This document shows, in pieces, positions 8,114 to 17,425 of a stretch of 64,000 nucleotides of DNA (its first letter is position 1; the number at the start of each line of letters is the position of its first letter). The position numbers were made by a program, and so were the translations under genes. Source of the stretch: Microcoleus sp. FACHB-68. GTDB taxonomy: Bacteria > Cyanobacteriota > Cyanobacteriia > Cyanobacteriales > Oscillatoriaceae. Where the stretch lies: contig NZ_JACJOT010000008.1 of the NCBI RefSeq assembly GCF_014695715.1, positions 1-64,000 on the forward strand. Direction: 5' to 3'. The notes under the pieces were generated by a model. The model was not told the origin of the DNA. It made no database searches and saw nothing but the letters and a program-made list of their open reading frames with translations.

Positions 8114-9949
8114 TCACCACTGAGGGGCTGATATAATAAGGTCAGTTGCCTGTTTTTCTGCCAAAGGTTTAGAAAACAAGTAACCTTGACCAAAGCTACA
8201 GTTAAGATTCCTTAATTGAGCTAACTGTTCCCCTGTTTCAATGCCTTCTGCAATGACATTCATTTTAAATGCCTCGGCCATGCTCATAATGGCTGGGACA
8301 AGTCCTAAACTATCTGGGGTTCCGTCTATATGACGCACAAAAGCGCGGTCAATTTTGAGGTTATCAACGGGAAAGGAATGCAGGTAACTCAGAGAAGAGT
8401 AGCCCGTTCCGAAGTCGTCAATACTCAACTCAATGTGCCGTTCTCTAAGTTGTTGGAGAATTTCAGCAGCGGATTTAGCGTTATCCATAATTACACTTTC
8501 GGTAATTTCTAATTTGATGGTGTGTGGCTCAAGTTGCGTTTCCTTCAAAATTTGGTCGATTTGTTCAATTAAGTCTGGTTGGGCAAACTGACGCACCGAA
8601 AGATTGATACTCATCGTGAGGGGATAATTTGTGAGTCTTGCCTGATTCCACTGGTGAAGCTGATGGCAAGCTTCGCGTAAAACCCAGGTGCCAATCGGGT
8701 TAATTAAACCTGTTTCTTCGGCGATAGGAATAAACGCTGCGGGAGGAATCAGCCCCCGTTCCCGGTGTTGCCAGCGTACTAGAGCTTCAAATCCAACAAT
8801 GGTGCCGGTGTTAAGTGCAACAATTGGCTGATAGTGGAGGATAAATTCTTGTTGATTAACAGCCCTGCGAAGATCCGTTTCGAGATGCAAACTTTCGAGG
8901 GCTGCATCGTGCATTGCCGGCTCAAAAATGCGATACTGACCTTTCCCGGAAGTTTTCGCGCGGTACATTGCTGTGTCTGCATCCCGCAACAAATGTTCAG
9001 GCTGCTCGTAACTAAAATTTCCTAAAGCGATGCCTATACTGGCATTAATAAACACTTCTTGTCGTTTCAGTTGAAACGGTAATGAGATTGTTTTAAGTAT
9101 TTGATCAGCGGCTTGGGTGGCATCGTTAATCGTTTCAATTTCTGTCAGCAAGAAGGCAAATTCATCACCACCAAAGCGAGCAATCGTATCGTTTTTGCTT
9201 AGTATTTTTTCTAAGCGACGAGCGAGGGCTATAAGCAATTCATCACCGGCTAAATGACCCAGAGAATCATTGACGACTTTAAAACGGTCACAATCGAGAA
9301 ATAAGACTGCAAATTGATAGTCTGATTGTTCTTTGGCATAATTGAGCGTCTCTTCCAGACGATCCATAAATAAAACGCGGTTAGGCAAACTCGTGAGATC
9401 GTCATAGAGTGCCATCTTCAGCAGCTTATGTTCGAGGATCTTGCGTTCATTAATCTCCCGTTGCAATTCTTGATTCGCAACTTCTAGCTGATGGGTGCGC
9501 TCTTTAACTCGTTCTTCAAGTAAGATATTAAGTTGTTGGTTTTGGATTTCTGCTGCTCTTACCGCTAGTTGATTTTGAACTCTGACTAACACTTCTTCTA
9601 TTTGAAAGGGCTTGGTAATATAGTCTGTCCCTCCAACTGCAAAAGCTTGAACTTTATTAAAAGCCTCATTGGAAGCACTCAAGAAAATCACCGGAATCTT
9701 GGCGGTTTTCAAATCTGCTTTTAGCTTTTCACAAACTTCATAGCCATCCATCATCGGCATCTTAATATCAAGCAAAATCAAATCGGGCACAAGCGTTTGT
9801 ACAGCCGTCAAGGCCATCTGCCCACTCAACGCTTTGCGAACGTTATACCCCTGACCGCTGAGCATGGTAGAGAGAAGACGCAAGTTTTCAGGGGTGTCGT
9901 CAACAATGAGGATGTCTTTTTGGGTAAGGTTAACCTGATAAGAATTCAT
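8114..9949 (-). CDS. Response regulator with GGDEF and EAL domains (cyclic-di-GMP turnover)
   Basis: 611 residues in the order receiver (12-125, acceptor D61), coiled coil (130-175), GGDEF domain (about 180-345) and EAL domain (about 355-605). The GGDEF motif is intact at 260-264 (GGDEF), so cyclic-di-GMP synthesis is possible. The usual inhibitory I-site RxxD is SKND here, so product inhibition is probably lost. The EAL domain retains EAL (388-390) and DDFGTGYSSL, consistent with active phosphodiesterase. Its receiver is very similar to that of the REC-kinase immediately downstream, so both may answer to the same upstream hybrid kinases. Which activity dominates cannot be told from sequence. 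Confidence 0.95.
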   Translation of the reverse strand: MNSYQVNLTQKDILIVDDTPENLRLLSTMLSGQGYNVRKALSGQMALTAVQTLVPDLILLDIKMPMMDGYEVCEKLKADLKTAKIPVIFLSASNEAFNKVQAFAVGGTDYITKPFQIEEVLVRVQNQLAVRAAEIQNQQLNILLEERVKERTHQLEVANQELQREINERKILEHKLLKMALYDDLTSLPNRVLFMDRLEETLNYAKEQSDYQFAVLFLDCDRFKVVNDSLGHLAGDELLIALARRLEKILSKNDTIARFGGDEFAFLLTEIETINDATQAADQILKTISLPFQLKRQEVFINASIGIALGNFSYEQPEHLLRDADTAMYRAKTSGKGQYRIFEPAMHDAALESLHLETDLRRAVNQQEFILHYQPIVALNTGTIVGFEALVRWQHRERGLIPPAAFIPIAEETGLINPIGTWVLREACHQLHQWNQARLTNYPLTMSINLSVRQFAQPDLIEQIDQILKETQLEPHTIKLEITESVIMDNAKSAAEILQQLRERHIELSIDDFGTGYSSLSYLHSFPVDNLKIDRAFVRHIDGTPDSLGLVPAIMSMAEAFKMNVIAEGIETGEQLAQLRNLNCSFGQGYLFSKPLAEKQATDLIISAPQW

Positions 9950-10037
9950 CTCAAGTTTGTTTAAATTATTGATTTAAAGCTGCTCATTGATGTGGTACAT
10001 GGTAAAAAATTCCAAAGTTCCTCTCAATCTCCCGATT

Positions 10038-12130
10038 TTAGCCCAAAGCCGGTTGAGATAATTCCCTAACCTTATCAAAGCGAAAATTTTCCACTAAATC
10101 AGTCAAAGCGATAGCCAAAGAGGAATATTCTGGTGGAATCTGCTCAATTAGTTGCAACATCAACAAATCGCTACCTTGAGAGGCGGCATGATAGAGCTGT
10201 TGCACCCAATGAGCCGGCATCACTTGCAAAGCAGACGGCTCCAGCCGTGGCGAAATGGGGCACTCTTCAGGGGCAAAACCGGCTCTAAATTGGTCGTTGG
10301 CTGGAGTTTGATAGAGATAGCGCACCCCTAAATGTTGGCTGATTTTTAGCAGCATTTCCTGTTCTCGGAACGGTTTGCGAACGAAGTCATCACAACCGGC
10401 ATCCAAAATCACTTGGCGATCTTCTTCAAAGGCACTAGCAGTCAGAGCAATAATCACCGTCGATTGACCCAATGCAGTGGCTTTAATGCGTTTAGTAGCT
10501 TCATAACCATCCATCACCGGCATCTGTATATCCATCCAAATTAGGTGCGGCTGCCAGCTTTGCCACAGCGTTATACCTTGTTCACCGTTCTCAGCTTCTT
10601 TCACCTCAAAACCGAGTGAAGTTAACATTTTGAATAGAAACAGTCGATTTGTTGGTTTATCCTCAACGATCAATAGTCGGTAGGTTGGTTGATCGGGAGC
10701 TAATCCCACGATCTTCTCATTGGCCGGCCCGATAGAATTGAGTTCACAACTCAAAACCGGCACCACCTGAATATCAAACTCAAATACACTGCCTTCCCCA
10801 ACCGTACTGCTCAGGCTAAGGTTTCCCCCCATTAGTTGCACAAACTTTTGCGAAATTGGTAAACCCAAACCTGTGCCGGCACCTGACTTCAAGCCAGAAG
10901 TGGTTTGTCCAAAGGCTTCAAATAACTTATCAAATTCCATCGGGTCAATGCCCACGCCGGTATCACTGACCTCAAATCGCAATTGCATCCCCTTGCCGGC
11001 CGTGAATTCTCCCACCTCTACCCTCAGAGTTACACGGCCTTTTTGCGTGAACTTAATTGCATTTCCCAGCAGATTAATTAAAACTTGACGCAATTTACTT
11101 TCGTCTGTTTTAATAAATTGTGGCACGGATTGAGCGTGTTCAAAGCTTAGTTTTAATCCTTTATCTTTGGCTTTGATTTGCAGCAATTCAAACAGATTAT
11201 TTAGCAGGCGATAGAGGTCAAATTCATTTTCATGCAGTGTTGTTCGCCCTGCCTCAATTTTTGACATCTCCAAAACATCGTTAATCAATTCCAGCAGATG
11301 TTCCCCACTGCGTGAGATGATCCCCACTGACTGCCGGTGTTCTGTATTTAAGCTGGAGTCTCGGTTCATCAGTTGAGTAAAGCCGAGAATCGCGTTGAGT
11401 GGAGTTCTTAATTCGTGGCTCATATTAGCCAGGAATTCACTTTTAGCGCGGTTCGCGCTATCGGCGGCGACTTTAGCTTTCATCAGTTCCACCGATTGTT
11501 GTTGAGTTTGGGCCAGCAGGTGCGCTTGTTGGATGGCCACTCCCAATTGTGCGCCAATCTGAACGACCATTTTAATTTCCGCCGATTGCCAGTGGCGAGG
11601 GCCGCTATTTTGATAGGTGGCAAGTAATCCCCATAACTGGTTACTGCAGAAGATGGGCACGATGATGTAGGCTCGTGCTTGAAATCGTTCTAACAGTTCC
11701 AGGTAACATTGATCGAAACCGGCCTCATAGACATTTGGCACGCACGTGTAACTGCGTCCTTGTTTGTAGATTCCGCCGGCAGTTTCTTGTAGGTAGGTAT
11801 CGTGTACGGTGCTGTCCTCTGTCCCCAAAGTTGGGACGATGCAATCAACTTGATTAACCGCAACTTTGTTGAGTTCAAATTCCTGCTTTTGTTCTTCTAC
11901 GAGCGCTTTCCAGCCGGCTGCCAGTGATTCTGATACGAATTCCCCACTCCAGTCTGGGTTGAAGCGATAGACTGCTACGCGTTCGCAGTTTAATGCTTGG
12001 CGCAACTCTTGGGTGGTGGCGCTAAAGATTGTCTCAATTTCTAAGGTTTGCCGCATTCGCTGGATCACGAAGGCGATGGCTTTTTCTCGTTCTGCGCTTT
12101 CTTGCAAGGCTAACTCTGCCTGCTTGTGCT
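10038..12130 (-). repeat. Duplicated kinase module, copy A
   Basis: This segment (GAF, HisKA, HATPase, REC and tail) matches 15327-17425 at a constant offset of 5295 bp over most of its length, with stretches above 100 bp that are almost base-for-base identical (for example 10800-10920 against 16095-16215). The offset falls to 5289 at the 3' ends because of a two-codon difference in the tail region. Boundaries are approximate. Confidence 0.85.
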
Positions 12131-15086
12131 CTGTGATGTCAGTCACCAAGCCATCCCAGATGATACTGCCATCTGGTTGCGGATCAGGCCGAGAGTTGCC
12201 TCGTAGCCACTTGAGTTCGCCGGCAACGAAAACTCGCCAGATGCAATCCCAAGGTTTAAGCGTTTTTGCTGAAGTTGCAATTGATTGATTGACAATGGCA
12301 ATATCATCAGGATGCGTCAGCTTCCAAGACATATTAGCATCCTCTACCACCGCCTCTGGTTCTATCCCAAAGAGTTCTCGGCAACCGGCACTGGCATATA
12401 GAAAAGCCCTTGAACCATCGGGGTAGAGAATAAATTGATAAATCATCCCCGGTACGTTCTGTGCCAAATTCTGATACCGACTATTGCTCTGTTGCAGTGC
12501 CGCTTGTGCTTCTTGACGAGCCTGACTGATGGCGATAAATTCATTGACTAATCTCAGCCAATTAATCTCTTCTTGGCTCCAGAGCTTTGAGGAGTGAACC
12601 GCATCCAGCCCCATAAAGCCTACAACCTTGGCAGAGTAGAGCGTGGGAACGGCAAGCCGGGATTGAAAGGATATAAGTTCCTGATCGGCTACTTCGGTAT
12701 CTGTGAGTGAGAACTCGGCGGGGATTTGAACAGTTTTGCCCATCAATAGCTGGCTGTGACCCCACACATCTATCTCGACTGGCCATAGTTGGAACTTATC
12801 GATCAATGGCTCAATTCCCTTGTCGCACCACTCGTGGGTCATCATTAAGTAGTGCTGGTTGTCGCAGTAACGGAAAAGATAGGTGTGATCGCTCCCCAGG
12901 AACTCACCAACGGCTTGCAGGGTGAAAGTGATAGCAGTGTCTAGGTTTTCGTCAATGAAAATCCGGGAAATACGGCTGAGCAAACTGTCCATTTCAGCTC
13001 GTTTTTTCAGCAAGTCTTCTGCTAATTTACGCTCTAGTTCTGCTCCCGCTCTAGCGACAAAAATTTGTAAAATCATCTCTTTGCCCGGATTTTGAACTAT
13101 TGGCTCTACATCCAGCACAACTAAACTGCCGATTGTCTTGCCGGCAGAATCTAAAAGCGGAATTCCCCAGTAGCTTTGTGCCCCTAATTGAGCCAAATCT
13201 CGGTCGTTCGGAAAAAGTTCTTGCACTCCGGATGGGTAAAAATGGACGATTCCTTCCACAACATTTTTGCAAGGGGTGCCGGCTAATTCGTACTCAAAGT
13301 TTTCGCCAAAGTCTTCGCCCTTCCAGAATGCTAAGGTTCGTACTTTGGTTTTGCTATCATTTGCCACTTGGGTAACTAAGGCATAACGAACTTCCAAGAC
13401 TTGGGCGAGATAATGGACACAGGCACGAAAGAACTCATGGCCGGTTGCAGAAGCTGTCCCCTCAGCAATTAATTGCAGTGCGGCTTCTCTCTGTTTGCGT
13501 TCGGTAATATCGGTATGGGAACCGGCCACGCGGTAGCTTACGCCCGAACTATCCCACAATGCCACTCCACGGGTGAGAATCCAACGATAGCTTCCATCCT
13601 TATGTAATGCTCGGAATTCTACCTCGTAATTAGGAATTTTTTTGGCTAAATAGGCAATCAGCACCGCCAACACCCGCTCTGAGTCTTCTGGGTGTATAAC
13701 TTTTTTGAAGGAATCTATGTGGTTGGGAATTTCTGAGTCTTCATAGCCCAACATACTTTTCCACCGGGGGGACAGATAGGCATAGTCGGAGGGAATATTC
13801 CAGTCCCAAATCCCGTCGTTGACTCCTTCTACAGCCAAGGCGAACCGCTCTTCACTTTGGCGAAGTGCCGCTTCAGCTTGCTTGTGATTTGTGATATCGC
13901 TGAGGGTGCAAACAATTCGCTCTACACTCCCATCCTCTGCAATCTGCGGATCTGCATTTACTAGCAGCCATTTTTGAAGAAACGGGGATGAAGGATAAAC
14001 GATGAAGGTAGAACTTTTTTGATCGTTTATCCGTCCTGTTTCAACCTTTTTTTGGATTCCCATGACTGTGTTGTGAATGGGTTGGCGCAGGGCGATGGCC
14101 TGTTGCACAGGTAGCTCTAGAGTTCGGAAAGGTGTACCATCTTCATGCAGAAAAAGCCAGTCCTCACCAAACACCTGATGCGGTAAATCCTGTGGTGGCT
14201 TGAGATTGAGAAGATTAGTCGCAACTTGATTGCAGATGAGAATTTCGGCATTAACATTGAGCAGCAACACACCCACTGGCATTTCGCGGATCAGCATCCG
14301 AAAGCGTTTTTCACTTTCCAGTAAGGCTTTTTGTCGTATTAAATGAGCTGTCAAACGCCGGTCGAACAGAGAGGTGATCAGGGCTAAGCTTAAAATGAAC
14401 AGAGTGGCAATCCCAATGGCAATAGCCAGCCAGGACTGATTCATTGCTGGGGACTGCTGTACCGGCAAGAGGCTGTAAGGAATAAAGTGAGTCGCCATCA
14501 TGCCGGTGTAGTGCATCCCGCTGATGGCCAATCCCATGACGAAGGCACTGCCGCATTTCTGCCAGATCAGCCCTTCTATTGATTGATGCTGTAGCCGGAA
14601 AGCCAGCCAAAGTGCGGCAAAAGAGGCTGTGATGGCGATGACGACTGATAGGCTGACTAACCTCCAGTCATACTCTATTCTGGCCGACAGTTGCATCGCT
14701 GCCATGCCGGTGTAGTGCATCCAAGCAATGGCAATTCCCATGCAAACGCCACCGCCGGTTAACAGATGGATTGAAACAGAGCGACTCAGCAGCCACAAAG
14801 CAATGCTAGATGCAAGAACCGCGCACATCAGCGAGAATAGGGTGATCCACATATCGTAGCTAACGGATTGAGGCAATTGGAAAGCAAGCATGGCAATGAA
14901 GTGCATTGACCAAATGCCGGTTCCCATTGCCGCTGCTCCTCCCAGAAGCCAAAGTAGGCGTCCCCGTTTCACCGCAGATTGCACTCGCCCTGCTAAGTCT
15001 AGGGCGGTGTAGGAGGCAATGACCGAGATCGCAAAGGAAAGGGTCGCTAAGCCTAGGTTGTAAGTGCCGGCCATTTCGATATGCAT
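10038..15086 (-). CDS. Giant hybrid histidine kinase with MHYT membrane sensor
   Basis: 1682 residues. Residues 1-245 are a seven-helix MHYT domain with three repeats of the motif (WSMHFIAM, AWMHYTGM, SGMHYTGM); this domain is proposed to bind metal and sense a gas. There follow PAS (about 265-400), PAS (410-535), GAF (545-690), GAF (700-880), PAS (890-1010) and GAF (1030-1200) modules. A HisKA domain with H1224 in SHELRTP, a HATPase domain, and a receiver with D1519 in WMDIQMP complete the core. The last 90 residues are a tail without an obvious phosphotransfer histidine. The GAF modules lack a clear chromophore cysteine. From the last GAF onward it is nearly identical to the next gene upstream. 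Confidence 0.95.
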   Translation of the reverse strand: MHIEMAGTYNLGLATLSFAISVIASYTALDLAGRVQSAVKRGRLLWLLGGAAAMGTGIWSMHFIAMLAFQLPQSVSYDMWITLFSLMCAVLASSIALWLLSRSVSIHLLTGGGVCMGIAIAWMHYTGMAAMQLSARIEYDWRLVSLSVVIAITASFAALWLAFRLQHQSIEGLIWQKCGSAFVMGLAISGMHYTGMMATHFIPYSLLPVQQSPAMNQSWLAIAIGIATLFILSLALITSLFDRRLTAHLIRQKALLESEKRFRMLIREMPVGVLLLNVNAEILICNQVATNLLNLKPPQDLPHQVFGEDWLFLHEDGTPFRTLELPVQQAIALRQPIHNTVMGIQKKVETGRINDQKSSTFIVYPSSPFLQKWLLVNADPQIAEDGSVERIVCTLSDITNHKQAEAALRQSEERFALAVEGVNDGIWDWNIPSDYAYLSPRWKSMLGYEDSEIPNHIDSFKKVIHPEDSERVLAVLIAYLAKKIPNYEVEFRALHKDGSYRWILTRGVALWDSSGVSYRVAGSHTDITERKQREAALQLIAEGTASATGHEFFRACVHYLAQVLEVRYALVTQVANDSKTKVRTLAFWKGEDFGENFEYELAGTPCKNVVEGIVHFYPSGVQELFPNDRDLAQLGAQSYWGIPLLDSAGKTIGSLVVLDVEPIVQNPGKEMILQIFVARAGAELERKLAEDLLKKRAEMDSLLSRISRIFIDENLDTAITFTLQAVGEFLGSDHTYLFRYCDNQHYLMMTHEWCDKGIEPLIDKFQLWPVEIDVWGHSQLLMGKTVQIPAEFSLTDTEVADQELISFQSRLAVPTLYSAKVVGFMGLDAVHSSKLWSQEEINWLRLVNEFIAISQARQEAQAALQQSNSRYQNLAQNVPGMIYQFILYPDGSRAFLYASAGCRELFGIEPEAVVEDANMSWKLTHPDDIAIVNQSIATSAKTLKPWDCIWRVFVAGELKWLRGNSRPDPQPDGSIIWDGLVTDITEHKQAELALQESAEREKAIAFVIQRMRQTLEIETIFSATTQELRQALNCERVAVYRFNPDWSGEFVSESLAAGWKALVEEQKQEFELNKVAVNQVDCIVPTLGTEDSTVHDTYLQETAGGIYKQGRSYTCVPNVYEAGFDQCYLELLERFQARAYIIVPIFCSNQLWGLLATYQNSGPRHWQSAEIKMVVQIGAQLGVAIQQAHLLAQTQQQSVELMKAKVAADSANRAKSEFLANMSHELRTPLNAILGFTQLMNRDSSLNTEHRQSVGIISRSGEHLLELINDVLEMSKIEAGRTTLHENEFDLYRLLNNLFELLQIKAKDKGLKLSFEHAQSVPQFIKTDESKLRQVLINLLGNAIKFTQKGRVTLRVEVGEFTAGKGMQLRFEVSDTGVGIDPMEFDKLFEAFGQTTSGLKSGAGTGLGLPISQKFVQLMGGNLSLSSTVGEGSVFEFDIQVVPVLSCELNSIGPANEKIVGLAPDQPTYRLLIVEDKPTNRLFLFKMLTSLGFEVKEAENGEQGITLWQSWQPHLIWMDIQMPVMDGYEATKRIKATALGQSTVIIALTASAFEEDRQVILDAGCDDFVRKPFREQEMLLKISQHLGVRYLYQTPANDQFRAGFAPEECPISPRLEPSALQVMPAHWVQQLYHAASQGSDLLMLQLIEQIPPEYSSLAIALTDLVENFRFDKVRELSQPALG

Positions 15087-15326
15087 ATATCTTTTTAAAG
15101 TTACAGATTGCTAAAAACTGATTAGTATGAAGTTCCAGAAGAAACTTACTTGATGATAGCTTTCCTTTCCTCAGATTTATTTATTATTGATTTAATGCAG
15201 AACTAATCTTTTTTTTATTAAATCGTTTAAAAAATAGTCATCAAAAATTTTTCGACAAAAAAAGTAAATTTGTTATTGCAAATTAATCGGATTTCTTTGA
15301 ATCTATCTTTTTAATTTTCGAGCTTT

Positions 15327-17425
15327 CTAACCTACAGGAGATTGAGATAATTCCATAATTTTATCAAAGCGAAAATTCTCCACTAAATCAGTTAAAGCGA
15401 TAGCCAGAGCGGAATGTTGTGGTGGAATCTGCTCAATGAGTTGCAACATCAACAAATCGCTGCCTTGAGAGCCGGCATGATAGAGCTGTTCCGCCCAATG
15501 AGCCGGCATCACTTGTAACGATGAAGCAGAAAGCTTAAACGCACAATCAAGCAATTCATCCTGGATGGCTTCGGCTTGTTCCCTCTGTAGGGCGTTGTTG
15601 GCTTCGTAAATATATTGCACCCCTAAATGTTCGCTGATTTTCATCAACAGTTCTTGTTCTCGGAACGGTTTACGAACGAAGTCATCGCAACCGGCATCCA
15701 AGATGCCTTGTCGCTCCTCTTCAAAGGCGCTAGCAGTTAGGGCGATAATCACAGTAGACTCACTGCCGGCACTGGCTTTGATGCGCTTGGTGGCTTCATA
15801 GCCATCCATCACCGGCATCTGCATATCCATCCAGATCAGGTGCGGTTGCCAGCTTTGCCACAGGGTTAAAGCTTGTTCACCGTTCTCAGCCTCTTTCACC
15901 TCAAATCCCAATGAAGTTAAGATTTTGAATAAGAAAAGTCGGTTCGTCGGCTGATCTTCAACAATCAACAGCCGATAGATTGGTTGGTTGGGGGCTAACC
16001 CCAGGATCTTCCCACTAGCTGGTTTAGTGGGGGCAATATTAGAACCCAAAACCGGCACCACCTGAATATTAAACTCAAATACACTGCCCTCCCCAACCGT
16101 ACTGCTCAGGCTAAGGTTTCCCCCCATTAGTTGCACAAACTTTTGCGAAATTGGTAAACCCAAACCTGTGCCGGCACCTGACTTCAAGCCAGAAGTGGTT
16201 TGTCCAAAGGCTTCAAATAACTTATCAAACTCCATTGGAGCAATACCTGATCCTGTATCACTCACTTCAAATCGCAATTGCATCCCCTTGCTAGCAGTGG
16301 ATTCTCCCACCTCTACGCTCAGAGTTACACGGCCTTTTTGCGTGAATTTAATCGCATTTCCCAGCAGATTAATTAAAACTTGACGCAATTTACTTTCGTC
16401 TGTTTTAATAAATTGTGGCACGGATTGAGTGCGTTCAAAGTTCAGTTTTAATCCTTTATCTTTGGCTTTGATTTGCAGCAATTCAAACAGATTATCTAAC
16501 AGGCGATAGAGGTCAAATTCATTTTCATGCAGTGTGGTTCGCCCTGCCTCAATTTTTGACATCTCCAAAACATCGTTAATCAATTCCAGCAGATGTTCCC
16601 CACTGCGCGAGATGATCCCCACTGACTGCCGGTGTTCTGTATTTAAGCTGGAGTCTCGGTTCATCAGTTGAGTAAAGCCGAGAATCGCGTTGAGTGGAGT
16701 CCTTAATTCGTGGCTCATATTAGCCAGAAATTCGCTTTTGGCACGGTTAGCGCTATCGGCGGCAACTTTAGCTTTCATCAGTTCCAGCGATTGTTGTTTG
16801 GTTTGGGCTAGTAGTTGCGCTTGTTGGATGGCCACTCCTAATTGTGCGCCGATCTGAACGACCATTTTAATTTCCGCCGATTGCCAGTGGCGAGGGCCGC
16901 TATTTTGGTAGGTGGCAAGTAATCCCCATAACTGGTTACTACAGAAGATGGGCACGATGATGTAGGCTCGTGCTTGGAATCGCTCTAACAGTTTTAGGTA
17001 ACATTGATTGAAACCGGCTTTGTAGATGTCTGGGATGCTTTTGTAACTGTTTCCTTGTTTGTAGATTCCGCCGGCAGTTTCTTGCAGGTAGGTGTCTTGA
17101 ATTAATTTAGGACTGCTTTGTAGAGTTTTGGCTGTGCAATTGCCGGTGTTGACTGCGATTTGTTTCAGCTCACTTTGTTGGGTTTGTTCCTGTACTAGCA
17201 CTTTCCAGCCGGCTGCCACTGATTCTGATACGAATTCCCCACTCCAGTCTGGGTTGAAGCGATAGACTGCTACGCGTTCGCAGTTTAATGCTTGGCGCAA
17301 TTCTTGGGTGGTGGCGCTAAAGATTGAATCGATCTCTAAGGTTTGCCGCATTCGCTGGATCACGAAGGCGATGGCTTTTTCGCGTTCTGCGCTCTCTTGC
17401 AAGGCTAACTCCGCCTGCTTGCGCT
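15327..17425 (-). repeat. Duplicated kinase module, copy B
   Basis: Partner of the 10038-12130 copy. The two differ mainly in the variable part of the GAF domain (around 17030-17200) and in the linker before the tail (around 15520-15610); the HisKA and HATPase coding regions are nearly invariant. The upstream sensor halves of the two genes are unrelated. Confidence 0.85.

Noticed and set aside
10038-10310. C-terminal tail called as HPt domain
   Set aside because: No histidine in an HxxKG-like context; kept only as an uncharacterised tail.
11500-12010. Last GAF domain as a bilin-binding (cyanobacteriochrome) domain
   Set aside because: The segment aligns with phytochrome-like GAFs but has no cysteine next to the expected His/Tyr position (YQNSGPRHW), so chromophore attachment is unlikely.
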